Below, in pieces: positions 1 through 10,692 of a stretch of 64,000 nucleotides of DNA. The translations under genes and the position numbers were made by a program. This DNA is from Phytophthora hibernalis (lineage: Eukaryota; Oomycota; Peronosporomycetes; Peronosporales; Peronosporaceae). The stretch covers positions 221,177-285,176 of the forward strand of contig JAAKBF010000164.1 of assembly GCA_012656075.1 (NCBI GenBank), written 5' to 3'. Each line of letters begins with the position of its first letter. The stretch's first letter is position 1. Under the pieces are notes generated by a model. The model was not told where the DNA came from and did not search any database. It was given only the letters and a program-made list of their open reading frames with translations.

Positions 1-321
1 GTGTCTCCGGGACCACCAACGTCATCACTGTATCGCGTTCTTCGGCCGACTCTCCGCCTTTGGCGTGGTAGTAGAGCAGGTCTCCTTCACCTTTTTCATA
101 CTGGTGTGCGATCTTGCTGCAATTTTTTGCTTCCCGTCGCGAGAGCTCCCCAAGTCGCCGCTCAGATACCTCTTGAGATTCCAGTTCCAGCGTTCCTCGT
201 CTTGGGCGATCCGAATTCGATCAAGCCGCAACCGCTGTACTACCGATTCCTGTAAAACTCCCGGCGTTCTGTCGGTGGTTGGAACGGTTTGAACCGCTGC
301 TGACCTCGTAGTCACTGGCAA
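1..321 (-). pseudogene. Pol linker leading to integrase (partial)
   Basis: The minus strand encodes a segment RIAQDEERWNWNLKRYLSGD followed by a Lys-rich stretch. It corresponds to the conserved linker between RNase H and the integrase zinc-binding domain of oomycete Gypsy elements. It runs off the left window edge, and a frame change occurs near position 100. Confidence 0.6.
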
Positions 322-1478
322 AACCGGGGCCGTCCTTGGTCTCTTACCGACCAGTTTTTCCCTGATCGGCCTAGATCGGGCGTCTCAGGATCTGGATCGG
401 AGGGCTTAGATCCTCGGTCGAGGTCTACCTGATCTCGTTCCCTGGGTCGGATGATCTCCGTCAAACGATTTAGCGTATTCAAATCTCGCAATTCTTCGGG
501 CGACTGAGCTGTGATGCCGGCTTGACGCTGGAGAGCCTGTCCTGCTAGAAGATCGGCACTGGCGTTCCAATCTCGTCGTACATGATACAGGTCGTGTTTC
601 GGCCATTTTCGTAGGACGTCTCGGGCCCGTTTCTTCAGCAGCTTCAGGCCTGGCGACTTACAGTCCATCTCGTCCCTCATCTGTCGGATGACTAGGTTCG
701 AGTCGCCGCAGACGATCAGGCGGGAGACTTTCACCTCATTCAGAAGTGAGTACCCCAGCAGTATACCACGATATTCAGCTTCATTGACAGTAAGATCCGT
801 GGCGTAGCCTGATGCCGCGTGCACGATCTTCCATCCGGGTAGTTTCCAGGTGACCGCACTGAACGCACCGCCTTCTCGTTTGGCCTTTGCTGAACCATCA
901 AAACTCATGACGTGTAGTTCCCCCCCGGCTGCTATGGTCGGAGTCGGGATGTCGGTAGCCCTCGACGGACGTTTTCGTGGAGCGATGTCTTCCAACGCCG
1001 CATCGACGAATGCCCGTGGCGTGATGCTCGCGGCCAGAGTACCCAGGATTTCCTCTTCTCCTTTCGCAGATCGGCATATGTTCAGTTTCCATGGTGACAA
1101 GATCGCGACCCATTGCGACAAACATCCCTGTAGTCCCTTGGATCGGAACAACCAAGCCATCGTCGTGTGTCGGGTTAAGACGCGAACCGTTTTCCCGGCT
1201 AGCATGGTGAAACAATCACTCAGGACGCGTAGGAGTGCCAAGATCTCTTTCTCGACGATAGCTCGTTCGGCTTCAGCGTACAACTAGTGAACTTCATCGG
1301 CATACACACCGTCGTGGGTCTGTGCGAGGACGGCCGAGATCGCCCATTCACTAGCGAATACGATCACGATCGAGTCCCGCGCCTCGTCGAAATGCTTCAG
1401 CATCGGGGTCTGTGCAAACTTTGTTTTGAGCGTATCAAACGCGTTGAGGGCATGCGTCCACTTTGGTTGGGAGTGCAC
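312..1478 (-). pseudogene. Retrotransposon RNase H region with in-frame stop
   Basis: The 1478-1287 part reads like the RT-RNase H connection (VFASEWAISAVLAQT). An in-frame TAG at 1284-1286 interrupts it directly before LYAEAERAIVEKEILALL, which is the expected continuation. Farther on, SFDGSAKAKREGGAF, NEAEYRGILLGY, VCGDSNLVIRQM and NASADLLAG are the conserved acidic motifs of a second, type I RNase H domain. This dual arrangement is common in oomycete Gypsy elements. The stop codon makes this a decayed copy. Confidence 0.85.
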
Positions 1479-1512
1479 GTCCGGCTTGGAGGTGTATTCG
1501 TCGAAGTCCGCT

Positions 1513-2270
1513 TCAGAGAGAGAGTATAACGTGGTCGCGTAGATCGCGAAATATTCTGATGAACCTGTGGTAATAGTTGAGGCTACCCAAGAAAGATTGG
1601 AGTCCTTTCAACGTGCGCGGGAACGTCAGTGCCGTCAGCGACTCCAAATTCTTCGGCTTCGCCTCCAGTCCGTATTCTGACACACTGTGACCCAGATACG
1701 CGACCTTCGAATACCCCACTCGCTCTTCTCCACGCTGATGGATAGGTGCCATTTCTCGCAGGCGTCTAGCAAACGTTCCACTTTCGTGCACAGATCGCCC
1801 CACGACGAACCTGTCGTCAATGTACGAACGTCGGCCCAACACGGACGGGGTATCCGGGGCCGCTGGGCTTCCTCCGTCGAAAACGACTTGGGTCTCGCGG
1901 TCCGGTGCGACGCTCCAAAACCGTAGAGCGCGTTGTCGATCAGTCGCTGGTATATTTGCGGTGCATTGCACAATCCAAACGGCATCCGCGTCCACTCGAA
2001 CAGCCCGAACGGGGTGATGAAGGCTGATACCAGCCGGGCTCGATCGGTCATGGGGATGACCCAGAATCCTCTTGCCATATCGAGCGAGCAGTACCAGAGG
2101 TACTTGTCCAAATCTTCGAGCAGGTCGTTGATCAGTGGCATGGGGTACACCGTCAATTGAGTCAATCCGTTCACCAGGCGATAGTCAATGCAGAGTCGGA
2201 TGTCGACCCCATTCTTCTTCACGGTCACGACGATCGGCGAGGCCCATGGAGATCTCGAGGGTCGGATCAT
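1513..2270 (-). pseudogene. Retrotransposon reverse transcriptase
   Basis: The N-terminal part (2270 to about 1960) reads SPWASPIVVTVKKNG, then RLCIDYRLVN, and later SLDMARGFW and MPFGLCNAPQIYQRLID, which are conserved RT blocks. The catalytic YIDD box is encoded at about 1812-1823 but in a different frame from the N-terminal part. The thumb-type motif LGSLNYYHRFI follows near 1.57 kb. At least one frameshift between about 1995 and 1850, and another near 1.5 kb, separate these blocks. The family normally copies the element's RNA into cDNA. Confidence 0.9.
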
Positions 2271-3004
2271 CCGCGCGCTGAGAAGCCCCTTGCGTAAAGC
2301 CGAGACTGGCTCTCTGAACTTGGGTGGTAGCTTGCGTACACGTTGCGGTACGGGCTTCGCGTCGCCTACGTCAATATCACAGACAACTCCAATGGCCGCG
2401 GGAGTTAAAGCGTTGCCCTTCCCGATCAGCCTTTTCCGTCGTTTCCAGATGATTTAACGCAACCGGTTCTCTTCCCTCGCGGCGATCTCCGACGTCACTC
2501 CTGTAGGTCGTCCGACCTTGAGGTCTTCGATCTTAACTTCTTCGGTCAGGGAGATTTCTGGGAGGATAGCCATCTCTGCTTGCAATTCCTCGGCGAAGAG
2601 CTCCGAACCTTCGTGGAAGATTACGGCGTCCTCAGCCTCCACGTCGCCCGTTTATTCTCGGCCACCTGATTTATGGGGTCTGGCTCTCCCGCCTTTCCCG
2701 GTGATATCTCAGGATCGTCATCACTCACTTCTTCGTTCGAGGTTCCGACCGCGGTCGTCCCCTGTTACAGTTCGTGTGGCTGCTTGGGGTCCTCTCCTTG
2801 TTCCGGGGTGATGAACGTCACCATCACCGTGGGCGGCCGACTCTGTTCTCTCACTTGGCTTGATGGCGTGTCTTCTCCTCGATGCAGGATTATCTTGGGA
2901 GTCTCGTAGGTCGGGTGTTCCACCAAAGACCCACCGCGTCTATCGCTGCCTTCGTCGGACCAGTGGTCGTCCGCATCACATGTGGCACCATACGCGAGGT
3001 TCTG

Positions 3005-3759
3005 CTACTCCTTGTACCGTCGCGAGTTTGCCTGGACGAGCCCGAATTCCCGCGGCAGATCATCGTCGGCCGTCCACCAGGCTAGAGTCACGAGTGAGTC
3101 AATTGAGACCGTCTTGTCGGCTATATTGGTTATCCGCAAGTACGAACGCCGCCCGATCTTCCCTTTAACGACGAAGGTTACCCACAAATCTCCTCTGGTG
3201 ACACAGAGCTTTGTAGTGTTCTTATCCGGTCGGAGGGTGACATCGTGCGATTTTCCAGGGTCGATCCTCACGGAGTCACCACTTTTTACCGTGACCGGGT
3301 GCATCTTCGCGCCATACAACGGTCTTCTCCCGATCATCTGGATCCTCACTTCGTCGGGTAGGCATGCCGTGCCGTCCGCAGTGTCGATGTGGACCCTATT
3401 GGCACCATGAAGTTCATCCCCAAAATCGCGTCTTGACCGACAAGCTCTCCGACCCATATGTTCAAGAAGTACACCAGGTTTCCGCCTAAGGTCACTTTGA
3501 TCCGCGTTCTTCACACCGTGTAATACGTCTCGTCCCGGATCCCGACGCAGTTCTGCGTCACGCCTGTGTCGATCTGGCAGCCTACCTCACGAGCAAAGGT
3601 GGTGTCTATGATGGACACCTCGGCACCAGTATCGAGCAACAGAGTCGCACGGCGGTTGTTTAGCTTCCCATTAATCTTGGCCTGTCGGTACCACTTGTCC
3701 GGCGCGTAATATTTCCAGTATCCGCGCCGTTCTCCTGGCTGCAAATCAATCACGTCCAA
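3005..3759 (-). pseudogene. Retrotransposon aspartic protease and downstream spacer
   Basis: The stretch 3511-3759 contains the retropepsin active-site motif LLLDTGAEVSIID, preceded by a GERRGYWKYYAPDKW segment characteristic of oomycete Gypsy elements. The fold continues in 3005-3514 in another frame, with a VHIDTADGTACLPDEV stretch typical of the protease C-terminal half in these elements. The frame change at about 3511 breaks the protein. The enzyme would process the Gag-Pol polyprotein. Confidence 0.85.
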
Positions 3760-4101
3760 CGGAGTCTCCTCTCATTGTCGTCCGGGCGTCGAATATTTAA
3801 CACCCGGGGAGCACGTTCATACGAGGTGGGTTCCCGGTTGAGTTCACATGTATTATCGACCGGGGTAGTCAGGTTTTCCTTGACTTCCTCGGGTGGCCTC
3901 TGGGCCACATATGCATAGACGGAAACGGATCGCTCGTCTCGTACTGGCTTTCCAACCAGCGAGCGATCTAGGTTAACATCTTTCGGCCTGCGGCGGCAGC
4001 ATCCCAGCGTGTTTCTGCGGACTGTACCACTGACGAAGTTGGTTGAAGAATTCTTCCAACGGGTATTTCCCTGCTTCATGGACTTCCCCGCAAGCTTTGC
4101 T

Positions 4102-4207
4102 GGTCCGTAGGCAACGATCAGACGGATGATGTCCCCCACACTTTTGGCAAGTCAGCAGTGCCCAACAGTCTTCCTCTGTATGACGGCGTGAACCACATTG
4201 ACGACAT
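4102..4207 (-). pseudogene. Gag nucleocapsid with two zinc knuckles
   Basis: Translation of the minus strand just below 4207 gives a perfect CX2CX4HX4C knuckle (KCRQCGSRRHTEEDC). It is followed after about five residues by a second one, CQKCGGHHPSDRC, with spacing CX2CX3HX4C, one residue shorter than canonical. Such knuckles bind the element's RNA in the nucleocapsid part of Gag. The upstream Gag matrix/capsid part (4207 to about 4660) is not clearly readable in one frame. Confidence 0.8.
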
Positions 4208-5415
4208 TTGGGCCGGTCCGGTCTTGGGTCGTCTGCGACGGGGCTGCGACGCGTGTTTTCGCCCGAGGGCGCGTGGCCGGTCGTCAGCAGTCGAGCTCGT
4301 TCTTTGGCATCCCGATCTTGGGCGAAAACACCTTAAGGGCACATACTGGAAGACGCGGAGAGCGGCTGATGCTGTGGCGGTCACCAGTTGGATTACCCAG
4401 GAGCGAGAATGCAACCGAACAGCACGAGAATCGGAGAGAATGGTGCAGACTACGGAACAGCGCATGGAATGGAATGTGGCAGAAAGACCGACGGCAGGTG
4501 GAACCTGGGCGGGCATCATGGAATATCTACAAGAGGATGTGAGACACTGGGTGCAATCCCACGAGAATTCGACTGCGTCAGCGGCCGTTGTGGACACAGT
4601 GTAACGCGCATGATCATTAGGTGGCGTTAACTTAGGGTAATTGACATTAATGTACCTCACTTCACATTCAATTACTCGCCTTCTGGCACGTCCGCCTCCT
4701 GGATAGCTAAATCATGGGACTTAATGGTGTACAACGAGCCCGTGTGGCAATATACGTGGTTATAGCTTCGTGGAAGAGCAGGTCGGCTGCCTTCATCAAG
4801 AATAGTTTTTTTAATAACGGGTGAGGTGTATTGTGTTACCAGACCTGGGTCTTGAACTCTAATCACCATTGCAGATCGACTTGCTGCCTGATCCATTTTT
4901 TGTGCGAGCTCTTCCCGCAATTCAAAATCTGCAGCGTATAATTCCCTTTCAAATCCGTTGCTTTAATATCAGATTTGTCACCAAGAGACATTTTGATTTT
5001 ACCTTACGACGTACAATGTACGTAGTATTGAATATTCTTTTTGCCATTTTGAAGTTGAAAAGGTACTGTAGTATAATTTTTCATCGCCATGCCAGTGTTG
5101 ACCCAGTCACATTTAATGAAGTAACCTTGCGTGTTCATGAGGACAACTTGGTTTAGTGAAGAAAATGCTGGAGAATACGCAACTCCTGTTAACTGTAAAC
5201 TCACCGGCGAAATACGGAGCTCCCCGGGCAACACAACGGCAGTTTCACTTCTACATGAGGTGCTTTCCGAATAACATGATTAGCATTGGCCGCAATTTTC
5301 GCCGAGAAGAAACCTCAATCAAGAAACTTGCTCAAACGAAAGCGTACCTTTCACTTTACCTAAAAACGCTACAACAAAACTCCGAATAATTGCTGCTCTA
5401 CGAATGTCAACGAAT
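4208..5415. other. Unresolved stretch between retroelement and pectate lyase region
   Basis: The right part of the retroelement's Gag and possibly its leader should lie here, but I see no conserved domain and no clear LTR. Two short minus-strand open frames exist (4672 to about 4960, and 5004-5234). The second ends at a TAA embedded in a GTAAGG, a plausible 5' splice site, so the two could be exons of one small gene. Neither resembles a family I recognise. Confidence 0.4.
5004..5234 (-). CDS. Hypothetical small ORF, unrecognised
   Basis: This is an open frame of about 76 residues with an ATG. Its middle and end (from NQVVLMNTQGYFIKCDW to the C-terminus) have aromatic/beta-strand-like composition rather than the Arg/Ser-rich composition of shadow frames. 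It overlaps a GTAAGG at its end and might be spliced to sequence around 4.7-4.98 kb. There is no signal peptide and no known motif. It could equally be chance. Confidence 0.2.
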   Translation of the reverse strand: MLPGELRISPVSLQLTGVAYSPAFSSLNQVVLMNTQGYFIKCDWVNTGMAMKNYTTVPFQLQNGKKNIQYYVHCTS

Positions 5416-7800
5416 TCAATCTTCGTTGATGTGCACGTCGCTCTCCGTGTACTTGCACAATGTGCCGGAAGGACCAGCACCCAGGTTCGACGGAGTCTTG
5501 CTTCCCTGCGACCACTGACACACCTTCACGTCGTCCTTGCCGTCCGTCGTCTTCACATAGATGTTCTTCAGCGTGGCTTTGTCATTGTAGTTCTTGTTCA
5601 CCGTGACGATGCTAACAAGCGGGTCCACCGCGTACACATTCTCCAGCGTGACTGTGCGAGGAATGTTTCCGCACGTGCCACACGAACGGTAGAGCTTGCC
5701 GAACTCCTCCGCGAAGAAGCCATTGATTTTGACGGTGCCGTAGCCGTTGTGCTGCACCACCTTGTCCTCGGCATAGCGCGCACCGCAGTTCGTCACGGTG
5801 GTCACGCTGGACGCCGATCCGCCCTTGATGCTCAGTGCGTCCTCGCAGACGTCATCCCACCAGACGTTCTCAATGGTGCACTCGTGGTCGTCACAGTGCA
5901 CACCCTCCTTCTGGTTCTTTCCGATGATGGCGTTCTTGAGGGTGCCGCCGGCCTCCACGAGGAACACGGCCGTGTCCTTCTGGCCCTCACCACCGGTGCA
6001 TGTGATGTCGGAGCGCTCGAAAGTCTGCATTTTGCCGTCAAAGACCTCGCCGGCCTTGATCGTATACGGCTTGCTGTAGAGGACAGTTCCCGTACTGGCA
6101 GGCCACGTTCCGTCCGGCACCGACCCCGTCGAGTTCGTAGCAGTCTGCGTAGTCGCGTCACTACCTGAGCTCTGCGTCGGCGAATCGCTACCGGAGCTCT
6201 GTGTAGGCGAGTCGCTACCGGTAGCGGCGCTCTGAGTAGTGGAACCGGCGTTGGAGCTCTGAGTGGTCGATCCGGTGCTGGAGGTGCTGCCGGAGGCGAA
6301 GCTGGTACTAGAGACTGTGCTACCGCTGGCACTAGACGCAATGGTCTGCTCTTCGTTTTGAGCGGCGTTGTTGCTACCCGACGAGGCAGAAGCAGAGGTT
6401 GATTCTTGAGTAGGCACCTCGATATCCTCGGTACTGCTGCCAGATGAGGAACCGCATTCAAACACCACACCCGTCTGCGAGGCGTCCTTCTCGCTACTAG
6501 AAGCCACACTAGAAGGTTGTGAAGCTCCCGTATTTCTGGCGCTGGGGGTGTCATAATCAAGCACCACATCGGTCTGGGGAACATCGGTAGCGCTACTAGA
6601 GGCAACGCTCGATTGCTGCACGGCTGTCTGCGATACATCCTCGAGGACGTGTAAAGCGAACCGGAGCTCGAGGTCGAGAGTGAAGGAGCGTTCGTGGGCT
6701 CCTCCGTCGAGTCCTGCTGCTCGGTCTGGCTAGCATCAGTACTCACCACGGACTGCTCGAAGCTGCCGCTTTCAACGGGCGACACCGTACCGGGGCCGGC
6801 CACATCCGAACCGTCCGTGGACGACAAGTTAGATGAGACCTGATATGAAGCCGAAGCCGACGACGCGGTCGAGGAAGACGACGCCTGCGTGGGGACCTGT
6901 GACGACGAAGAGGACGCTGAAGCCGACGAAGCCACCGACGAATCGGTCGAAGCGGAGGAAGCCATCTGTGTCACTCCTGATGACGAAGAGGCCAACGAGG
7001 GCGAAGTCTGTGCCGCATTGGAGATATCCTCGTTGATGTGTACGTCACTCTCCGAGTACTGGCACAGAGGCTCAGACGGACCGTTGCCCAGGATCTTGGG
7101 CTCGCCATTGGCGTTGCCCTGCGACCACTGGCAGACCTTCACGGTGGACTTGCTCGACTTGACCCAAATGTTGCTCAGCGTGGCCTCGTCGCCCCAGTTC
7201 TTGTTGACCGTCACGACGGCGTTGCCCGGGTTCACGACGTACACGTTGGAGACGGACACCTTGCGGGCCTTGTCGCCGCACGTGCCACACGAACGATAGA
7301 GCTTGCTGATGTCCTCACCGTAGAAGCCGTCGATCTGGACGGTGCCGAAGCCGTTGTGCTGGATGACCTTGTCGTCGGCGTAACGGGCACCACCACCGAT
7401 GACCTTCGTCACGCCTCGATGCGGATCCGCCCTTAACACTGAGGGCGTCCTCGCACACGTCGTCCCACCACACGTTCTCAATGGTGCAGTCGTGCTTGTC
7501 GCAGTGCACGCCCTCCATTTGGTTCTTGCCGATGATCACGTTCTTGAGGGTGCCACCGGCCTCCACGAGGAACACGGCCGTGGACGATCCGCTTTCCGTT
7601 TGGCCTTCACACGAAATGTCCGAGCGCTCAAAGGTCTGCATCTTGCCGTCGAAAACCTCGCCGGCCTTGACCGTGTGGGCCGCGGAGTACTGCACAGTTC
7701 CCGTGCTGGCGGGCCATGTGCCATCAGGCAAGGAGGCGGCAGTTGTAGCCGCAATGAGGATGGCGGCGGACGCCACGAACGGTGCGAATGCCTTGACCAT
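5416..7800 (-). pseudogene. Secreted double-domain pectate lyase (PL3), frameshifted copy
   Basis: This is the mirror copy of the intact gene at 10693-13077. ATG is at 7800 in the context CTACAATGG, and the order is signal peptide, PL3 domain 1, Ser/Thr/Ala-rich linker, PL3 domain 2, with a stop at 5416-5418. Two single-base differences break it: an extra base at about 7414 in domain 1 and a missing base at about 6640 in the linker. Read as written, the first frame leaves the pectate lyase after the WWDDVCEDALSVKG motif. Between these sites it matches the right copy closely. The last roughly 30 codons instead resemble the genes at 20.9 and 25.4 kb (ending ESDVHINED, then TGAATTCGTTG). Either this is a very young pseudogene or the two indels are sequence errors. 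Confidence 0.85.
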
Positions 7801-9126
7801 TGTAGATTGCAGCAATTAAATGTGTGAAGTTGGCTGGGGTGCTGGGCCACTGCTGGAAGGCAAATTGATTAATGAGGAGTTGTTGGCACCGACTAACGTG
7901 TTAGTCAGACCGCGACTATCAGGAGAGCTGTGACCGTTCCTACGAAACCTTGGTGACAGCGATACAACGGGATGGCGGACCTTACGTCGCAATCGCCAAG
8001 ATCGGGAGTCCCAGTTGTTTTCCTGCAGTCGTTCTGCTGGATGCGGTTTGCGGGTGAACCGACGTGGTTGACTCGACCGGCTCTTCTTGCTCACGTGTCA
8101 AATCCGTGACGATGGATCATGCCTGTCAGGGGCGCGGTGTTGTTGGCACTAACAAGTTGACGTTTTGCAACACTCGTAAAGATACAAATTCTATTGTCGC
8201 TCCAATCGACAATTCTTCAAACATTTATTTTGGAGTCGTGGATTTTAGGATACCCCCAACCGTTTAACGACAGTGTACTGTAGATTTCTGCGGTGCGAAG
8301 AGCTTGCTATGATCGAAGTCGGAGCATGACTTATTAGAGACCGAGCTGCAGGTTTTACTATAATAGCCATCCGGAAGACGCATGCGTTTTAGCAGCGGCT
8401 GGTTTCCGGCATATACAGGCATAAAAAACGATGGAGTTACTTCCCCCTCCTCCGTTCAGTCTGTTGCTATCGAAGTATTTTGTTCTAGCAATCAAATGCA
8501 TGGTAATAATGCCCTACCGATAGCCGTGTGTTGCATCGGTGATGCAGCATCGCCCAGCACAGCGTGCTGCACTATGAGCGTTCAGTTTCAGCTCCGGGGC
8601 CTGCTGCTGCATTACATTTACAACTCCGACCGACGGTCTTCTCTCAAAAGATGACCCCCAATTGTCGAAACCACTTCAACGCCCAGCTGGGGTCATTCGG
8701 TGCCGGCAACAGATCAATTGTACGGGCACCACTCAATGTGGGATTGCTTGATGCGTGCACCGTAGCGGCATTACAGCCATCCAGGAGGGGCCACTTCAAA
8801 GGTAGATTTGAGTTGTAGTGTCCGTTGCATGGACACTGAGCAACAGATCGGCTGGGGTCGAGAATATCACGCGCCAGCGAACGCGATTGCGGTCTCGCCT
8901 CCTGCGCCGTTCATCGGGCTGTGCAGGACTCGCGTGCGCTAGATCGGTGGCGTGTGGTCTCTTAGCTAAAAGAGAGCAGGTCTGCGGCGATCGACGCCGA
9001 GATAAACGAGCCAGCTTTGGGCGGCTCCGTTGAGCGCTGCTGACGGCCACGACATCGGCCCAACCGTGTGGTGTTCGAGAAACAAAACTGTCAGTATTGT
9101 TGAAGGTTAGCACGACTACCGAAACA
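5416..9126. repeat. Inverted duplication 1, left arm
   Basis: This arm is the reverse complement of 9371-13077, with mirror centre at about 9246.5 and only small indels. It holds one whole double pectate lyase gene plus about 1.3 kb upstream. The outer end falls at the stop codon of the gene and the inner end at about 9126. A few bases near the inner end (9103-9110) are extra in this arm. Arms this long and this similar imply a recent duplication, ongoing gene conversion, or an assembly artefact. Confidence 0.9.
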
Positions 9127-10380
9127 GATGCTTCAGATCATCAAGGAACTTAATCAGGAATCGGTCCATTATACATGTACTGTATGAAGCTCTTATTTAC
9201 ATGTACCGGTACATCGCCAATACTGGATCTAACGCAGCAAAGTCGTCCACCAGAGCGAGCAAGTAACACGATACAGCAGATCTCATGAGCACACGGATCT
9301 GAAAATGGGACTCCAATGTCTGAAATCTGCGGGGCTTTGTTTACAACCGTTCATGAAATCATTAACCATATGTTTCCGGTAGTCGTGCAACAATACTGAC
9401 AGTTTTGTTTCTCGAACACCACACGGTTGGGCCGATGTCGTGGCCGTCAGCAGCGCTCAACGGAGCCGCCCAAAGCTGGCTCGTTTATCTCGGCGTCGAT
9501 CGCCGCAGACCTGCTCTCTTTTAGCTAAGAGACCACACGCCACCGATCTAGCGCACGCGAGTCCTGCACAGCCCGATGAACGGCGCAGGAGGCGAGACCG
9601 CAATCGCGTTCGCTGGCGCGTGATATTCTCGACCCCAGCCGATCTGTTGCTCAGTGTCCATGCAACGGACACTACAACTCAAATCTACCTTTTGAAGTGG
9701 CCCCTCCTGGATGGCTGTAATGCCGCTACGGTGCACGCATCAAGCAATCCCACATTGAGTGGTGCCCGTACAATTGATCTGTTGCCGGCACCGAATGACC
9801 CCAGCTGGGCGTTGAAGTGGTTTCGACAATTGGGGGTCATCTTTTGGAGAGAAGACCGTCGGTCGGAGTTGTAAATGTAATGCAGCAGCAGGCCCCGGGA
9901 GCTGAAACTGAACGCTCATAGTGCAGCACGCTGTGCTGGGCGATGCTGCATCACCGATGCAACACACGGCTATCGGTAGGGCATTATTACCATGCATTTG
10001 ATTGCTAGAACAAAATACTTCGATAGCAACAGACTGAACGGAGGAGGGGGAAGTAACTCCATCGTTTTTTATGCCTGTATATGCCGGAAACCAGCCGCTG
10101 CTAAAACGCATGCGTCTTCCGGATGGCTATTATAGTAAAACCTGCAGCTCGGTCTCTAATAAGTCATGCTCCGACTTCGATCATAGCAAGCTCTTCGCAC
10201 CGCAGAAATCTACAGTACACTGTCGTTAAACGGTTGGGGGTATCCTAAAATCCACGACTCCAAAATAAATGTTTGAAGAATTGTCGATTGGAGCGACAAT
10301 AGAATTTGTATCTTTACGAGTGTTGCAAAACGTCAACTTGTTAGTGCCAACAACACCGCGCCCCTGACAGGCATGATCCA
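8113..10380. other. Non-coding centre of inverted duplication 1
   Basis: This region lies between the homologous promoter regions of the two divergent pectate lyase genes and includes both arms' distal upstream DNA and the unique spacer at 9127-9370. Open frames such as the one at 9440-9874 appear in both arms, but they are Arg/Ser-rich, overlap on opposite strands and match no domain I know. I see no RNA gene here. Confidence 0.5.
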
Positions 10381-10692
10381 TCGTCACGGATTTGACACGT
10401 GAGCAAGAAGAGCCGGTCGAGTCAACCACGTCGGTTCACCCGCAAACCGCATCCAGCAGAACGACTGCAGGAAAACAACTGGGACTCCCGATCTTGGCGA
10501 TTGCGACGTAAGGTCCGCCATCCCGTTGTATCGCTGTCACCAAGGTTTCGTAGGAACGGTCACAGCTCTCCTGATAGTCGCGGTCTGACTAACACGTTAG
10601 TCGGTGCCAACAACTCCTCATTAATCAATTTGCCTTCCAGCAGTGGCCCAGCACCCCAGCCAACTTCACACATTTAATTGCTGCAATCTACA
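10381..10692 (+). promoter_or_regulatory. Upstream region conserved among all four pectate lyase genes
   Basis: Blocks here recur upstream of the genes at 22596 (minus) and 23785 (plus), and in mirror image at 7801-8112. Examples are AACCGCATCCAGCAG, GTCGGTGCCAACAACTCC and CATTAATCAATTT. Directly before the ATG, TTCACACATTTAATTG resembles the oomycete initiator plus flanking element (consensus around TCAYTYY followed by an A/T-rich block), about 15-30 nt upstream of the start. Conservation in paralogs while surrounding DNA differs suggests a shared regulatory region; shared ancestry alone is the other explanation. Confidence 0.5.

Larger units (their letters stand above)
1..4207 (-). mobile_element. 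Degenerate Ty3/Gypsy LTR retrotransposon, internal region
   Basis: On the minus strand the order is Gag zinc knuckles (about 4.2 kb), aspartic protease (about 3.6 kb), reverse transcriptase (2.3-1.5 kb), RNase H (1.5-0.3 kb), and then the linker that leads toward integrase at the left window edge. This gag-PR-RT-RH order with a YIDD reverse transcriptase is typical of Ty3/Gypsy elements, which are abundant in Phytophthora genomes. The reading frame changes several times (for example near 3.51, 1.9 and 1.5 kb) and there is an in-frame TAG at 1284-1286, so this copy cannot make a full polyprotein as written. Integrase and the 3' LTR would lie left of position 1. I could not locate an LTR at the right end. 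Confidence 0.9.

Noticed and set aside
9440..9874. ORF of 144 residues in the centre of inverted duplication 1
   Set aside because: It appears in both arms only because they mirror each other, is Arg/Ser-rich, overlaps opposite-strand ORFs and has no recognisable domain.
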